Source: Cryptococcus deneoformans JEC21
Lineage: Eukaryota > Basidiomycota > Tremellomycetes > Tremellales > Cryptococcaceae
Direction: 5' to 3'
Length of the DNA stretch: 64,000 nucleotides
Assembly: GCF_000091045.1 (NCBI RefSeq)
Contig: NC_006679.1
Span: 1,021,721 to 1,085,720, forward strand
In this document: piece by piece, positions 13,207-24,886 of the stretch
How positions within the stretch are numbered: position 1 is the stretch's first letter
Layout of the letters: every line of letters begins with the position of its first letter
Translations under genes and position numbers: made by a program
Notes under the pieces: model-generated
Seen by the model: only the letters and a program-made list of their open reading frames with translations
Databases searched by the model: none
What the model was told of the DNA's origin: nothing

Positions 13207-14891
13207 TAAAATATGGGTGCGGGCTTTGATCTTGTTGATCAACGAGGAGGGATGGAAAGGAGAAATTGATGTCGCTGAAGGGATAGACAGGTAAAGAGGT
13301 TTGAACGACAGGCTATTGGACATGTTAGGTACAGTATCCAGGTCCTGTGGGGAATGAAGCTTACTACACAGTGTAAGGCTCACACTTGTATGTTCCGTTA
13401 CACAAGACACACAAGGGTAAACAAGGCTTACACTCGTGTTCCGTTACACAACGCAGGAAAGGAAACTCGGTAAACGAAGTTGGAGACTCAAGAGGGGAGT
13501 GAAAGAGATGTGGAATGGTGTACAAGGTATCCAGGCAAACGACAGAATCAAGAAGAGGACAAGTTGGTGGAGAAATAGAGAATCAGCGAGAGATTCTCTC
13601 AACTGTTGTACTCGTGCTAATTAATACGTATCGCTCGAACTCGGTCATCGGACCTCGCCGACGGACAACGACGGCGGGCCAACAAGAACCACTCATCAAC
13701 GTTAATTACAATTTATTAGGTGCTTTCAGCACAACGGGATACCAGCCTGCTGCCTGCTACTGTCATGTTTTCTGACTCTGTCAAAATCCACAGCATCCAA
13801 AGCACTCCGTCCCTCCACATGGTGACATGCAATGTCAAACTCTAACTTCCGTGCAACATAATTGCATGGCTTGCTGTGGCTTCTGAGTTTGAGGCTTTGC
13901 GGAGGTGACAATTGAGTGACTTGCGGTGACATACGCCAAGGTGACAGCCTGCGACACCCCTCGGATCTCGGCAGTCGGTTTTCTTCTTCACTTGCATGCC
14001 CTTGGACGTTCTTATGACTTATGATGGTTCTACACCCACAGCTTCCAACTACATTTGCTCTTCGCTTGTGCGAGTTTGCAGGTATGGCTGTAGCCGCTAG
14101 GAAAGACAGGAAAAAAATAAACACAACGACAGACTGCAACATGTCTCCAGAATTCGAACCTTGACCGGGTCCAAGGGGGCGGCAGAGGTCAACAAGCTTA
14201 TCCAAGTCATGCCCTAAAAGAATGACTAAACATGCTACCCTATTCCTGGAACCCCTGAAGCTGAAAGGGAATAAGACGGACAAAAAAAGGGATCAAATAT
14301 CCGAATCCGTAGAAGAAGCAAGAGAATTTGTAAAAGGCATCGTAATGGTGACGTAAGCCTTCTTTATCGCATGCAGCCGAAGGCAAAGAATTTGTATTTG
14401 TTATAAAGAGCAAGGTATTTGTGGAAACGTGGAGGGCATGGAAGTCATTTACATGTAGAGTCATGTCTCTTCTATATAGCTGTTACACGCGTACTTGCTA
14501 TGTTGTTGTGTGCACAAAAAGGAAACAGTAATTGATGATAGATAATAAAAAAAAAGTCAAAAAGATTGAAGATGTAATGATTAATGCGGATAGCTGGGTC
14601 CTTTTTGATATAGAGTTCCTGGAGGTGTTACAACTGAATTCGGAAACGGATTGACCAGACAGACGTATAGACAGAGCAGTAATGAACAAAGGACAAAAAA
14701 AATAATAAGCATCGGTTGCAGACCAATAGACGACTTTATGCCCTCGTTTCGGACAAAGGCGTAAGCAAAGGCCCTTCACCTGTCGTATAACACTTTGAAG
14801 GCGCCTCCGTCTTTGTTCGTTCATCAGGATCGAACTGTGAAGCAGGAAGCTGAAGGCTTTCAATAGAGTTCATAGGTACGACAGTTCTGGG
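13207..14891. other. Intergenic, 1.7 kb
   Basis: This lies between the unresolved 5' end of the hypothetical gene and the bZIP stop codon. An open stretch at 13207-13410 (minus) may be the missing first exon of the hypothetical gene. Three GGTGACA copies lie at about 13899-13945. The remaining ORFs are short and of low coding quality. I see no RNA gene. Confidence 0.4.
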
Positions 14892-16241
14892 CTATGAGGA
14901 CTGTAAAGTTAGTTTAAGATAACTTATTCGGGGGATTAAGATTAAAATGGTTGACGCTTGATGACTTACCGGCATATTTTCATCCCTCTTCCGCAATCGT
15001 TCGTTATCCCCACCCCAAAACGTCTCCCCGGCATGACTAGGCGAAACGAGGTCAGAGATCCTTATCAATCTCGGTGAAACTTTTTCTCCCTTTTCGCCTT
15101 CTTGAAATCTCTGCTGACCTTTTGCGTTTGAGGCGGAGGGTGGACGAGGAGGTTCGGCTGGGGGAGCTGTGAGGGGTTGGATAGGGGGAAGGATAGTATC
15201 TGATCGGCGGCCCGTCATGGCGGTAACGGTAGCTTGTGTAGGCGGGCGGCCAGCGATACCATACGGCTGCCACTCCTCAATCCTTCTTCTCTTCAGATCT
15301 CCTCCTTCTTGAGGTTGAAGTGCAGCTTCCGGATGGACGTAGTCGTGCATCTGCGTACTCCAAGTGACGTCAGGCGTGGGATAAGGGTTCTCGTAAGGTC
15401 TAGAGAAGGAGCTTGGTCGGGGTAATGTAGGTCGATCACCGCTCGGATTGGCAATAGGCTGGGTAGGGGGTAGTTGGGTGTTGGGATACATGTTGGATGA
15501 AGGCGTGGGAAGTTGCGATGCTGCGCGAGCAAGAGTAGAAAGAGGATCGATCGGTGCTTGTTGTTGGATCGGTGGAGGGTAGACAGGGTTCATAGGTAAA
15601 CCGCCAATAGACGGTCTGCTTCTCTTCAACTCCCTATCCGACCACATTCTCCTCAAGCCTTCGACATCATTAGCCAGTCCATTGCGGAATAAGACGCTTT
15701 CGAGATCGTGTATCCACCCCTGAAGATTGCTTTCGTGTTGTTGTGACACTGAGAGTGCATTTTGCAAAGCAGTGTTGTCAGACTTGAGGTTGGCCACGTC
15801 CCGCTCAAGGTCGGCAATGTGGTTTGCACGGCGTACTAAGAGATATTAGCATGAGATGGGACAAATAAGAGAAAGAACCTGAGTCGGGACGGAGAACGTG
15901 GGGAACCTACATCGCAAATTTCTTTGCTTGACACGATTCTTCTCTCTCCGTATCTCAAGTTTATCTCTTTCCACCTTGTCATCATCTTGCTCGCTGTCCG
16001 TTTCACTATAATGGTTGTGTGACGACTGGGCCTGACTTCCACGTCTGCTTGAGGTGGTGGAATGGGAATTGGAAGTGTTTCTCGGAGGGTGAGATTGCTG
16101 TTGTGTATGCGGCTGTGGTTGCTGCTGGGAAGATTGTTGGGAAAGGTGCATGGCGGGAGGCGGGTGGAGGTTAGGAGGTGCGAATTGAAAGGGGTCTTTG
16201 TGGCCAGGTGTAGCTGGCGTAGGGAACGGGGGGTGATACAT
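14892..16241 (-). CDS. bZIP transcription factor with Yap-like but divergent basic region
   Basis: A nuclear DNA-binding regulator of roughly 400 residues. The start is ATG 16241 (MYHPPFPTPATPGHKDPFQF); upstream in frame only a TTG is found. Exon 1 is Gln/Pro/His-rich (QQSSQQQPQPHTQQQSHP) and ends inside the basic region. Joining across the intron gives RREKNRVKQRNLRLRRANHI, then a zipper with leucines seven apart (LERDVANLKSDNTAL). The C-terminal half is Pro/Ser-rich, with possible nuclear signal LKRRRIEEW. The last exon adds only two Ser codons before TAG at 14892. Canonical bZIPs have N-x2-A-A-x2-C-R; here the signature is N-RV-K-Q-RN-L-R, nearest to the Yap/Pap1 form NRAAQRAFR. The gene sits in very wide intergenic space, suggesting complex regulation. 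Function not assigned. Confidence 0.88.
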
Positions 16242-19200
16242 TGTAGGATATTGCAATGGTGTTGTGGAAAGAAAAGTTGCGCACTTGGGAAAGATCGGGT
16301 ACTGGCTGGTTATAAACTTGGCGGCGTCTTATGGACGAAAAAGTAACTCAAGGCAATCAAAGGTCACCGAATCGAGATTCGCAGATCTTTTAAACTTGCG
16401 TGAAAGAACTGACCAAAACTGAGGACCAAAAAGATGTTCTGCCTCCGACGGATCCTGCACGTTGATCTCCGCACCAAACGTCGGCAGGATGGTTTCTTGA
16501 CAGGGTCGAAGGAGTGTGCCCAAAGGCAGGCCGTATACTTCTTGCTGCGATGCAAAGGACGCCGATGAGCTCTCGCCCGGCCGAAGCTCACGTGTGGCGC
16601 GGGGCGTAAGGACGGTGACAGTCTGAGGTGACAGCGAGGAGCGGGCACAAGCTATGACAACGATTGAAGGATGGACGTCGCCGGTCAGACTGTGGCGTAC
16701 GTCGTGTTGTAGTGTGTTGCGGGCTTGCGGCTATTGGTGGAGGAGTGGAGGATGTGGAGGCGGGAGGGTGATGTGTTCAGTTAACAGTTGGAACGTGGGG
16801 CACAACCGAACGTTTAAGGGGCTAAGCTTAAAGTACAGGAGATAGGATACGATTGAAAGAGAAAGATAGAGATATGCTGCGATAGAGACCGTGCTATTCG
16901 TCATCTAACTGTCTGGCATCTGTTTCGAATGTTGTCTGAATGATTTGTAGAACACACCTCGAGATTTGTATAAAACGTCGACAGCCGTCGTTCTCACCGG
17001 TACCAGTTCAGGGTTGTTTAAGGGATCTCTGGGACTGAACTTCACCCGGTAGCCGCGACGAGCTCGCTTTCCCTCTCGGCTTTTGTTTTTGTTTTTGTTT
17101 TTTCGGAAGCAAAATAACCGCTTCGTCCTGTGCCTTCCTGCTCCTTCGCAGGTCGTACAGATGGCCACCGTTAGTAACTGATAACGACCCTCTGGACCTC
17201 GAACTTCATCCGAATTAATGCCCTCATGGGCTAATAACAGCCAAGAGTCGTTACAGTTGCTCATGAATCTCATGTCTTCTGTGCCCTTCTTTCCGTCGGC
17301 ATAAAACTATAATGACCATTTATCCTGCCTTTTTCTAACATTGCGAATGCTGGAAGAACTCAGGGTTTTAATAATTATGTTTTGTACACGCACTGGCTTT
17401 TGACTTGCGACGTGCCAGAACCCCTGAGACTTCTCCTTCCTTCCGCAGCCCGCAAAATACACTCGCACGACCATAATAAGAATGACGGCCCGATAACCAA
17501 TTCGTCCGTTCTCAGCTGTAGTCGATGCCGTGCCATGTGTGTCACCCGTGTCAGCGTCAGTCACCAACGAAAAGAGATTAGGAACACGAAAAACTTAAAA
17601 CCATTGACCGATTTTTTTTTTGTCCTGGAGTGCTGATTGGTGGTGACTTGGTGGTGACTTTTTCGGTATTCGGCGTAGACGGTGGAAAATGGAGATGGGC
17701 TGATACATCATGCGTGGATTGCGATCGTTGATGGATGGTGTGTGCATAGAATGCTGGATAATTGATAATTGATGATGGTCGGTCTTTGTGCGGTACGCTT
17801 TCTGTCCTTCGTTTTGCACCACTGATAAATAACCTCCATTCCGTTACTCTCAGAGCTCAGAATTTGATGCAGTTGCAAGGGTGGAGTATCTTCATTAGAT
17901 TCATCTACGGGACGGATTCCAGAGTTGATAATAGCAGAATGCAGAAGAAGGGATAATCTTCTCTGATCATCTCTTCGCAAGCGTCGAGTCTACGAGTCTG
18001 CGACGAACCTCCTTTTGTTGTTCATTCTATCCATATCTGGTTCATGTGTTCATTTCTTCCTGATCACCGATGACCCCTTCTTCCTGCTCGCTGCCTACTG
18101 CAAACCATAGAGCAGGTGATTCCGGGCCGAAAGATCACTACCGCGGCTCACGCGCGGGCCGTCGGTCTTCTGGAAATAGACAAACGCCACCGACGACCGT
18201 CCACACCTTGCGATTTGAAACAACCCATTGGTACGAAATGGAGCTTGCCAAGTGCTCGGCAGTGCTTGTGCCATGCAGCAGATGGAGGTTGTAGTGTCAT
18301 AGCGTCAAATTGTTATCTCCTGGTGGTTCCCTTCTTACGATCGAATTGCGAGCTGCCGGGTCATGATGAGTTGCAAGCAGATCACAGGGTGACCTGCAAT
18401 TCATGTGCAATTGCCAGCAACTCTTCCACCGGTCCCATGGCCATCCCTGCTGAATGCGCGTTTATGTATTTCATCCCAACGCAATTGAGGCTCGAAAAAT
18501 ACTGCTATAATAGGAGGCTTACATTACGATCTGTGGTACCGGCGGCCCACCAGGAATCGTGAGCCTAACGCAGTGCCGCGAGAACCAATTGTTTGCAGCT
18601 CGGCCTTCGGTCTTTCGTCGATAAGCCGGTGCGTATAGACGCAACATGCAACAATAATGCGATGATTGTACTTCCTCTTCTCTCCCTTCCACACTTTGGA
18701 GCATTCACGACAATTACGTGGTCTGCACTCCCTAACCACCAGCCAGCAACAACTCTCTGGGATCCATTCTCATAGTTATTTAATCTGTAGCTGACGCATC
18801 AAGCATCAGAAAAGGTTCAACAGTGAGCGCCGAAGCACCGCCAAGCGAGTGGCAATCGATCATACAAGAATTCGGCATTCGACAGCAGGAAGGACGGAGG
18901 GAAAGAAAACCACGACGGACATGGCCGCTGGGCCGTTTGACTTTGATTATGTAACGTGTTTGTCCAGAGTCAAAATAAGCGCCATGGCGGCTGAAGATGT
19001 TCCGAAGTCCGAAGTCGGAGCATGATATTTTGGCCCAAAAATCTGCCATTTTTATGTGTTTTTCGCCATAAACGGGTTAGGGGACCACCGCCTGCATCTT
19101 CCATCATTTCTCTATGTGAATTGCCCACCATCAATCCTCAAAGACGATGGTGTCAGATTAGCATGTCAGAAATCTCAACTTATGTACCCTACATGATGGT

Positions 19201-19472
19201 ATGAATGCGCAAAAGCTCCTCGAAGATCTCAAATACCGAAGCCTGATATGAAGATAATATTCAATGCCCACAACTCTTTTGGGAGCTTCAGCTTATAACC
19301 TCAGAGGCTTTCTTTTCGCGCAATCTTATCTGATCGGTGACGAAGCTGTTTTCAGGTTCTTTTCAAATGATTAAAAGTAACGAAGATGGTTACCCTTATT
19401 CTCTAATCATCATTCATGCTGTTCAGCGGACTGTCCTCCCCACATATTCACGACAGAGCGCGTGGCATACTG
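16242..19472. other. Wide divergent intergenic region, 3.2 kb
   Basis: This region lies between the divergent bZIP and carboxypeptidase genes. Pairs of GGTGAC occur at about 16613-16640 (roughly 370 bp upstream of the bZIP start) and at 17640-17660, with a single one near 18388. A T-rich run lies at 17084-17102. Several ORFs up to 148 codons exist but show no domain, no splice logic and rare composition, so I do not call genes. It may hold a long 5' leader or a non-coding transcript; nothing in the sequence proves either. Confidence 0.4.
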
Positions 19473-21153
19473 ATGAGCGGTATGTACCTTTTAGCACAAA
19501 TTGCTGCATTCCTTGGTTGGTTACTGGGGTACGTCTTTTTCTCTCTTGCTTGGCGTGTCGGCGCCTAACCTCCATCTTGTCTGCAGATCCCAGACTAGCC
19601 GATCATTGCCACCGCTCTCCATTACTTCTCAATCAGAGCTCTCATGTGGCTCCATATCGCATCCCATCACGTCCGGATATGTGCATCTTGAAGGCGGGAA
19701 CTTGTTCTTCTCCCTGATTGAGGCCAAGGAATCTGCGAGAAATAACGGGCTGGTGATTTACTTTGAAGGTGGACCGGGAGGAAGTGCGATGGATTACCCT
19801 TTCCTTGGTGCCGGACCATGTCAGCTTACTCCCGAAGGAGGGACTATACTCTCGCCTGCACCGTACCCATGGACAGATCATGCCAATCTCTTGATCCTCG
19901 AATACCCGATTCCTACCGGATGGTCTTACAACACTACTTCCCATATACCACATGATTCGTCTGCTGGCGCTGCTGAAGACTTTGATGACTTTCTTCAAGC
20001 TTTGCTTCACCATTTCCCTCAGTTTGTTCATCAACCATTGATCATTAGCAGCTTGTCATATGGAGGAACAACGGCCGCTCACATGGCGTCGACTGTGCTA
20101 CGTAGGAACCAGAATGCAGGGATGTTTTCCACCAGGATCAAAAAGCATATTGATCAGTTAGTACTGGGTAATCCCTTTGGCGATGTCATGACGGTCATGT
20201 AAGTTGATCCCTTCGTAGTCTGCATTCGTAATCTAATCAAGCCAACAGATACCAAAACCTTCATCATCTTTGCTACACCCCTCCAGCAATCCTTCCTTCC
20301 TCCTCTTGTGAAACACTTGAATCCTACCTTACCCCATGCCTTGACCGTCTTGCATTCCTCACGTCTGAATCCACCTCGCATCTTTCCACTCGTGAGCTCC
20401 GACGTGAGGCTGCTAAATATTGCGCACCGCCATTCGAGTTGACTTGGAAGGACGCAAGGGTAGACAGGTATGACAGTCGCAAACCGCCTTGCTGGCCAGT
20501 AGACACTTGCTGGTGGTGGAACGATAGTTTGCGAGCTTTGATGAACAGCGATGAGATGAAGGAAATCGTAAGTGTACATTTGCATACCAACATTAGATCG
20601 CTCACTAACTCGAGCGGCAGTTTGGTGTCCCGTCTCATTTGACTTGGAGTTTCCTGGGCCTTTCTAGCTTGTATTTCTATCTTAATGCGGACAAGTAAGT
20701 TCCATTCTCGCCTCAAGGGATACGTGCTAACACGTCATCTCACAGTATGCAAGCTGCACACCACCTCCTCCCTGCCGTCATCGACGCTGGCACCCGCATT
20801 TTTGTGTACAGCGGTATGAATGACACTATCCTCCCATATGAAGGTTCACTCGCCTGGGTACGCCCAAAATGTTCTCTTGCCACCTTGCAACTAATATTTT
20901 TGTTTAGATGTCCCGTATCCCTTCTTCCCAACTTTCAGCATTCCGCCAAACCCCCATCACCATTCCCCCATCGGCGGAGCCATCAGAAACAGCATTCAGA
21001 GGTATCGTCCATAATCCCGGAGGCGCCGTAACGCTGTATGGTTTCCCAGATGCTGGGCACATGGCGCAGGTAGATCAGCCGACGGTGGTTTGGAAGATTT
21101 TGGAGAATGCTGTGAAAGGGGAGAACTGGAATCCACTTGAAGGGTGGTGGTAA
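19473..21153 (+). CDS. Secreted serine carboxypeptidase-like protein (S10 family, divergent)
   Basis: Likely a secreted or vacuolar alpha/beta-hydrolase of the S10 peptidase family. Candidate starts are ATG 19416, 19473 and 19482; I prefer 19473 because MSGMYLLAQIAAFLGWLLG then reads as a signal peptide, joined across an intron to SQTSRSLPP. Family motifs: oxyanion loop FEGGPGGSAMDYPFLGAGPC, NLLILEYPIPTGWSYNTTS, nucleophile Ser in SLSYGGTTAAHMA, catalytic Asp in YSGMNDTILPYEGSLAW, and His in YGFPDAGHMAQVDQP. The Cys pair near CETLESYLTPC and WPVDTCWWW suggests disulfides. There are six exons (introns near 19530-19586, 20200-20248, 20569-20620, 20696-20745 and 20859-20907). It is odd in that the Glu before the nucleophile in the usual GESYGG is Leu, and NGGPG is EGGPG. 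Activity and pH range may differ. Confidence 0.86.
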
Positions 21154-21339
21154 TGGGAATGTCAAATGTATGAACATGCTCGGCCCGCAACCCACTTTTG
21201 GACTGGATGGGGAGTTTTGTTTTATAGAAGCCGGATAGAATACATGTCATATGATGTGGATAAAATACGTACGATACACATCAGTCATGTTCCTTAGCAA
21301 GATAGCGAAACGCCTTCCTCCGTAAGCCCAGTAGGATTT

Positions 21340-23797
21340 TTAATCTTTTTGCACATCTTCTTTATTCCCCAGCAACCCACTCAACAATGTAATAATCACA
21401 ATAACTCCCACTCCCACGCCTACACTTACTCCCACAACCCATTTCCTGCCCCAGATCCCTCTTCGTCTCAGGCCTTGCTCAACACCAGATCCGGTGTGAA
21501 CCCCCTCCCGAACACATTCTCCCGGCGTCCCATTCCCACTGTAAGCTCGGGTTTCTTCATGGACAATAGAATCCCAAGCAAGGGTGGGAAAGTATGATGA
21601 GATGGATTGACGCGCTTGCCAGTTGGGGGATCGATGGCCTAGATGGGGGGATTGTCGAGGACGTGGCGCTGCTCTTTCTTCTCTCTCTTCTTCCCTTCCC
21701 CTTTCTTCACCTTCATCTTCATCTTTCAAATTCCTTGATTTTCTCCCTAGGCGCATAGTCCACTCGCCAGTTGCAGTTGAGAATAATTCTTTCCCAATAT
21801 TAACATCACCATCAAGACCAAAATCCAGACCAAGACCAAACCCGCGATCAACGTGATCTTCTCTCTGTTCAGATAGCGCCCCTTGCCCGAGAGAAGGAGA
21901 AGAAGCATCCGAGTGTGTACAGCCCAATATTTTTCTCAATCCCTTCCCATCCGCCTTGGACTTCGTTTTCGTGTTGCCCTCTGACATAGTCATAAACATC
22001 CTCCCTGGACCAGTTTTCCTTCCTTGAAAACCTCGATCATGACCATGTCCCTTTTTTAATGGTGTAACATGTGGGACTAATAGATCATCGATTTCCTCGG
22101 GGAATACGATTACTCCTTCTCGTTCTTCTCTTATACTTATTCCTACCCCTGACAGGTTTTCCCTCCCTCTTTTTGGTATCGATATCCCGAGCCCATTCCT
22201 CGTAGCTTCATCGCTGTTCCTACTGAAATGCGGGGTGGGGTGTGATTGTCCGTATGATCCAAAACCAGGACCAGAATTGTCCCCCTCTTCATCGCTCCCT
22301 AACTCGGTGAACACATCCTCCCGGCTTTTCATCCTTTCCAGCTTTCTTGAATATTGAAGTTGAAGACGATGTTGCTGCTTTAAACTTGAGCGAGTCGAGC
22401 TTGCAAGGGGAGGCGTGGAGAAATGTTTCCTCCTATCATCTTCCTTGCTTGTGTGATTGATCGATGGGGGGTAAGGTAATAAGGAGGAACGAGTAGAAGG
22501 GAGCTGGGACACAAGACAACGGTCCCCGGAGGGGTTGGAGAAGGATGATCGTGTAGGGCAAGTTTGGTGGTTAAGCCAGGGGACAAAAAAAGGTGGATGT
22601 GGCTTTATAGGACTATCGCCAGTGGTAGTGCAAGATGATGAAAATTGTGGTGATGGAGTGCGGGTGTGGCGGGTTGATACAGAGAATCGCGAGATTTTGT
22701 AGGTCCTCTTATTATGGGATTTAGAGTTTTTGGAGCTTTTTGTGGAGTGTTGCGATACCTATGAGATAAGACGGCGATGATTAGTTTTCAACCCAAAGAA
22801 GAGCGGAAGCAAGGGAGAGGGGGTGGGTTAGAAAAGGACCCACACGTTTACCAGATTTGAGCATCTTTTCCAGGATGACTGTCCGGCCTAAGAGCATCTC
22901 CAAATCTCCTTCATCTTCCCTTTCAGCGTCTTCACCTTTTAGGATTTTGCGGGTCGAGGCCGCATTGGTTTCTTCGTACTTTTTCATCTCCCACCGTTTG
23001 GCCAGGATGTATCCAAGGGTGATCGTTGAGCTTCGTTTTGATGATTTGGTCGAGATGTTTGACTTTGCAGATTTTGTTGACTTGGATGTGGATGAATTCA
23101 AGGAGAATCCGGAAGTAATAGACTTCTTGTCCTGCTTCTCGACATCGTTTCCATTGACAATTACGCTCTCCCCAGCGACACCTACATTGACATAGACATC
23201 GACGTCCTTGTCCGGAACATGGTCTTCCACAGTTGGTGTGGCCAGATCAGCCGTACCGCTGTACCCCGACCATGTGGACCTGGCGGAGGAACGTTTAGTA
23301 CCTTGAATTGAACTTGGATCTTGGGTAAGGAAAGGGTAGAGTTTTGTTGCTGTGGTTGCATCCGTACAGGTAGCAGTGGGAGGCGAAGGAGGTAAAGGGG
23401 AATGGAGGAATAGAGGAGAAGCGAGAGGGGAAGCCAAAGGAGATATCCGAGGAGGAGGTTCGGCCCAAGGGAGATTTGCGAGAGCATTTTCAAGACGTTT
23501 AGTCCTACTCCCACTCCCATTCTCGGGGACCTCACCGTCGACCGTTGCTCTCGCCAACGTCGAAGCAGCTACCAACCCCGCAAGGGAAGACAATGACGGT
23601 TGTCCCAAGACGTGGTGCGATGCGGCCCTTGATCTGGTGGCTCTCACTGCGGTAGTTGGGTAGCCGGTCTCGGTGGTCCCGGTTTCGGTTTCAGTGGTAA
23701 AACTTGCACTTGTGGAGGAGCAAGAGTAAGAGGAGCGCGAACGAGGGAGAGATTTGGAATCGTCATCTTTTAGTTGGGTCTTCGCAAGCGGTGCCAT
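21340..23797 (-). CDS. Hypothetical tail-anchored membrane protein
   Basis: Unrecognised protein of about 790 residues in two exons. Exon 1 starts at ATG 23797 (MAPLAKTQLKDDDSKSLPRS) and ends at LKSGKR with a GTGGGT donor; the acceptor near 22755 gives VSQHSTKSSKNSKSHNKRTY in phase 0. Almost the whole protein is Ser/Thr/Pro/Arg-rich and predicted disordered. Exon 1 contains a short conserved-looking helix (TITLGYILAKRWEMKKYEET, EMLLGRTVILEKMLKSGKR). The end carries one strongly hydrophobic segment (WVVGVSVGVGVGVIVIITLL) followed by a short charged tail (GNKEDVQKD), the layout of a tail-anchored protein with a large cytosolic region. Convergent with the carboxypeptidase. Function unknown. Confidence 0.75.
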
Positions 23798-24886
23798 GTT
23801 GGTGGGGTTCCTATGCTGGCGATATTATAAAGAGAAAAGAGATAAGACTGAAGGCATTGGCTGGGCAGTTGTATAAGGCAAGGACGTACCTGGCATGCAT
23901 GAAATGGCCGTGATGGGGTTTGTGATGGAGAGTCGTATCGAGAGGTGTATCGATGCTTCGACCTGGTTGCCTTCGTGCCTAGGCATCAATTCTTCCTAAA
24001 CCGCATCAATTGTAAAGTCGAGTAATTGGGGCTGCTAGGGTCAGAGCAAGATGAAAAGACGGAAACATGCAAAAGAGCAAAGGTTAGAGAGCGGTTGCAT
24101 AGGCCATGTGGATACGAAGATGGAGTATTTTCGAGTTGTGTGTATGTCAGCGTGATCCGGGGAGATGGGAGATGAGGAACACGGCGGGGGTGTGTGATGG
24201 GAAGGGGGTTGCGATCTGTGCGTGATTGGAGTGTGGATGTGTTACAGTGGTTTGTTCTTCGGCCACTGATCTCGACATTCTTGGGTTGGTTATGTTACTG
24301 GGAACTCCAAGATGTCAGTCTCTGATATAGCGGATATTGAAGACCGCGATGTGATAACAGTATGATGGCGCCAAAATGAGCGAGAAACTGGATGATTAAT
24401 TAAGCCCCATGCTGATCATTGAGTTTCGTTATCTCATAATGACATCATCACATCATCAAGGCACACCATCCTTGGATCCCGCTGGGCAAAAAGGCATTTC
24501 GGCCTGTCTTTGCAATCATAAACCGCCCAAATCGTGCCGGTTTGGGCCAGCAGCAAATGGAACTTCCCAGCCTTGTCTCTCATTTTGGCATGATGAATTG
24601 GGAATCGTATCTTTTCGATTATTCAGACTGGCATTATTGGCTGGAAAATGAGATTGCGTCCCGTTTGACGTTCCTGAGATCAGCTTGCCGAATTTAGAAG
24701 ATCACTTCCCACGCCAAGATATACATTTGTTTGATACAGTGAATAAATTATTAATTTCAACCCGCTTTCCTGTTCTATTGTCTCTCTAATGCGCCATAAC
24801 TATCTCACCCTCTCCAGATCTTATCTTTGTCTCTTGAACCCTGACGACAAGAGAAAAGCAAACTGCGACTCAGAACGCAAATAGCA
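23798..24886. promoter_or_regulatory. Divergent intergenic region, 1.1 kb
   Basis: The 5' flanks of the tail-anchored protein gene and the LtrA-family gene. A CT-rich leader precedes the LtrA ATG (about 24760-24840). No ORF here is convincing. Confidence 0.35.

Noticed and set aside
14100..14230. GGTTCGAATTC on the minus strand, resembling a tRNA T-loop
   Set aside because: The flanking bases do not pair as a T-stem and no acceptor stem, D-arm or anticodon arm can be folded around it.
13726..14283. 185-codon minus-strand ORF opposite the bZIP 3' flank
   Set aside because: Opens at a non-ATG codon context, has a single hydrophobic patch and many low-quality residues; no family resemblance.
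18116..18562. 148-codon plus-strand ORF
   Set aside because: No domain, no CT-rich leader, no splice logic, and composition like the surrounding non-coding DNA.
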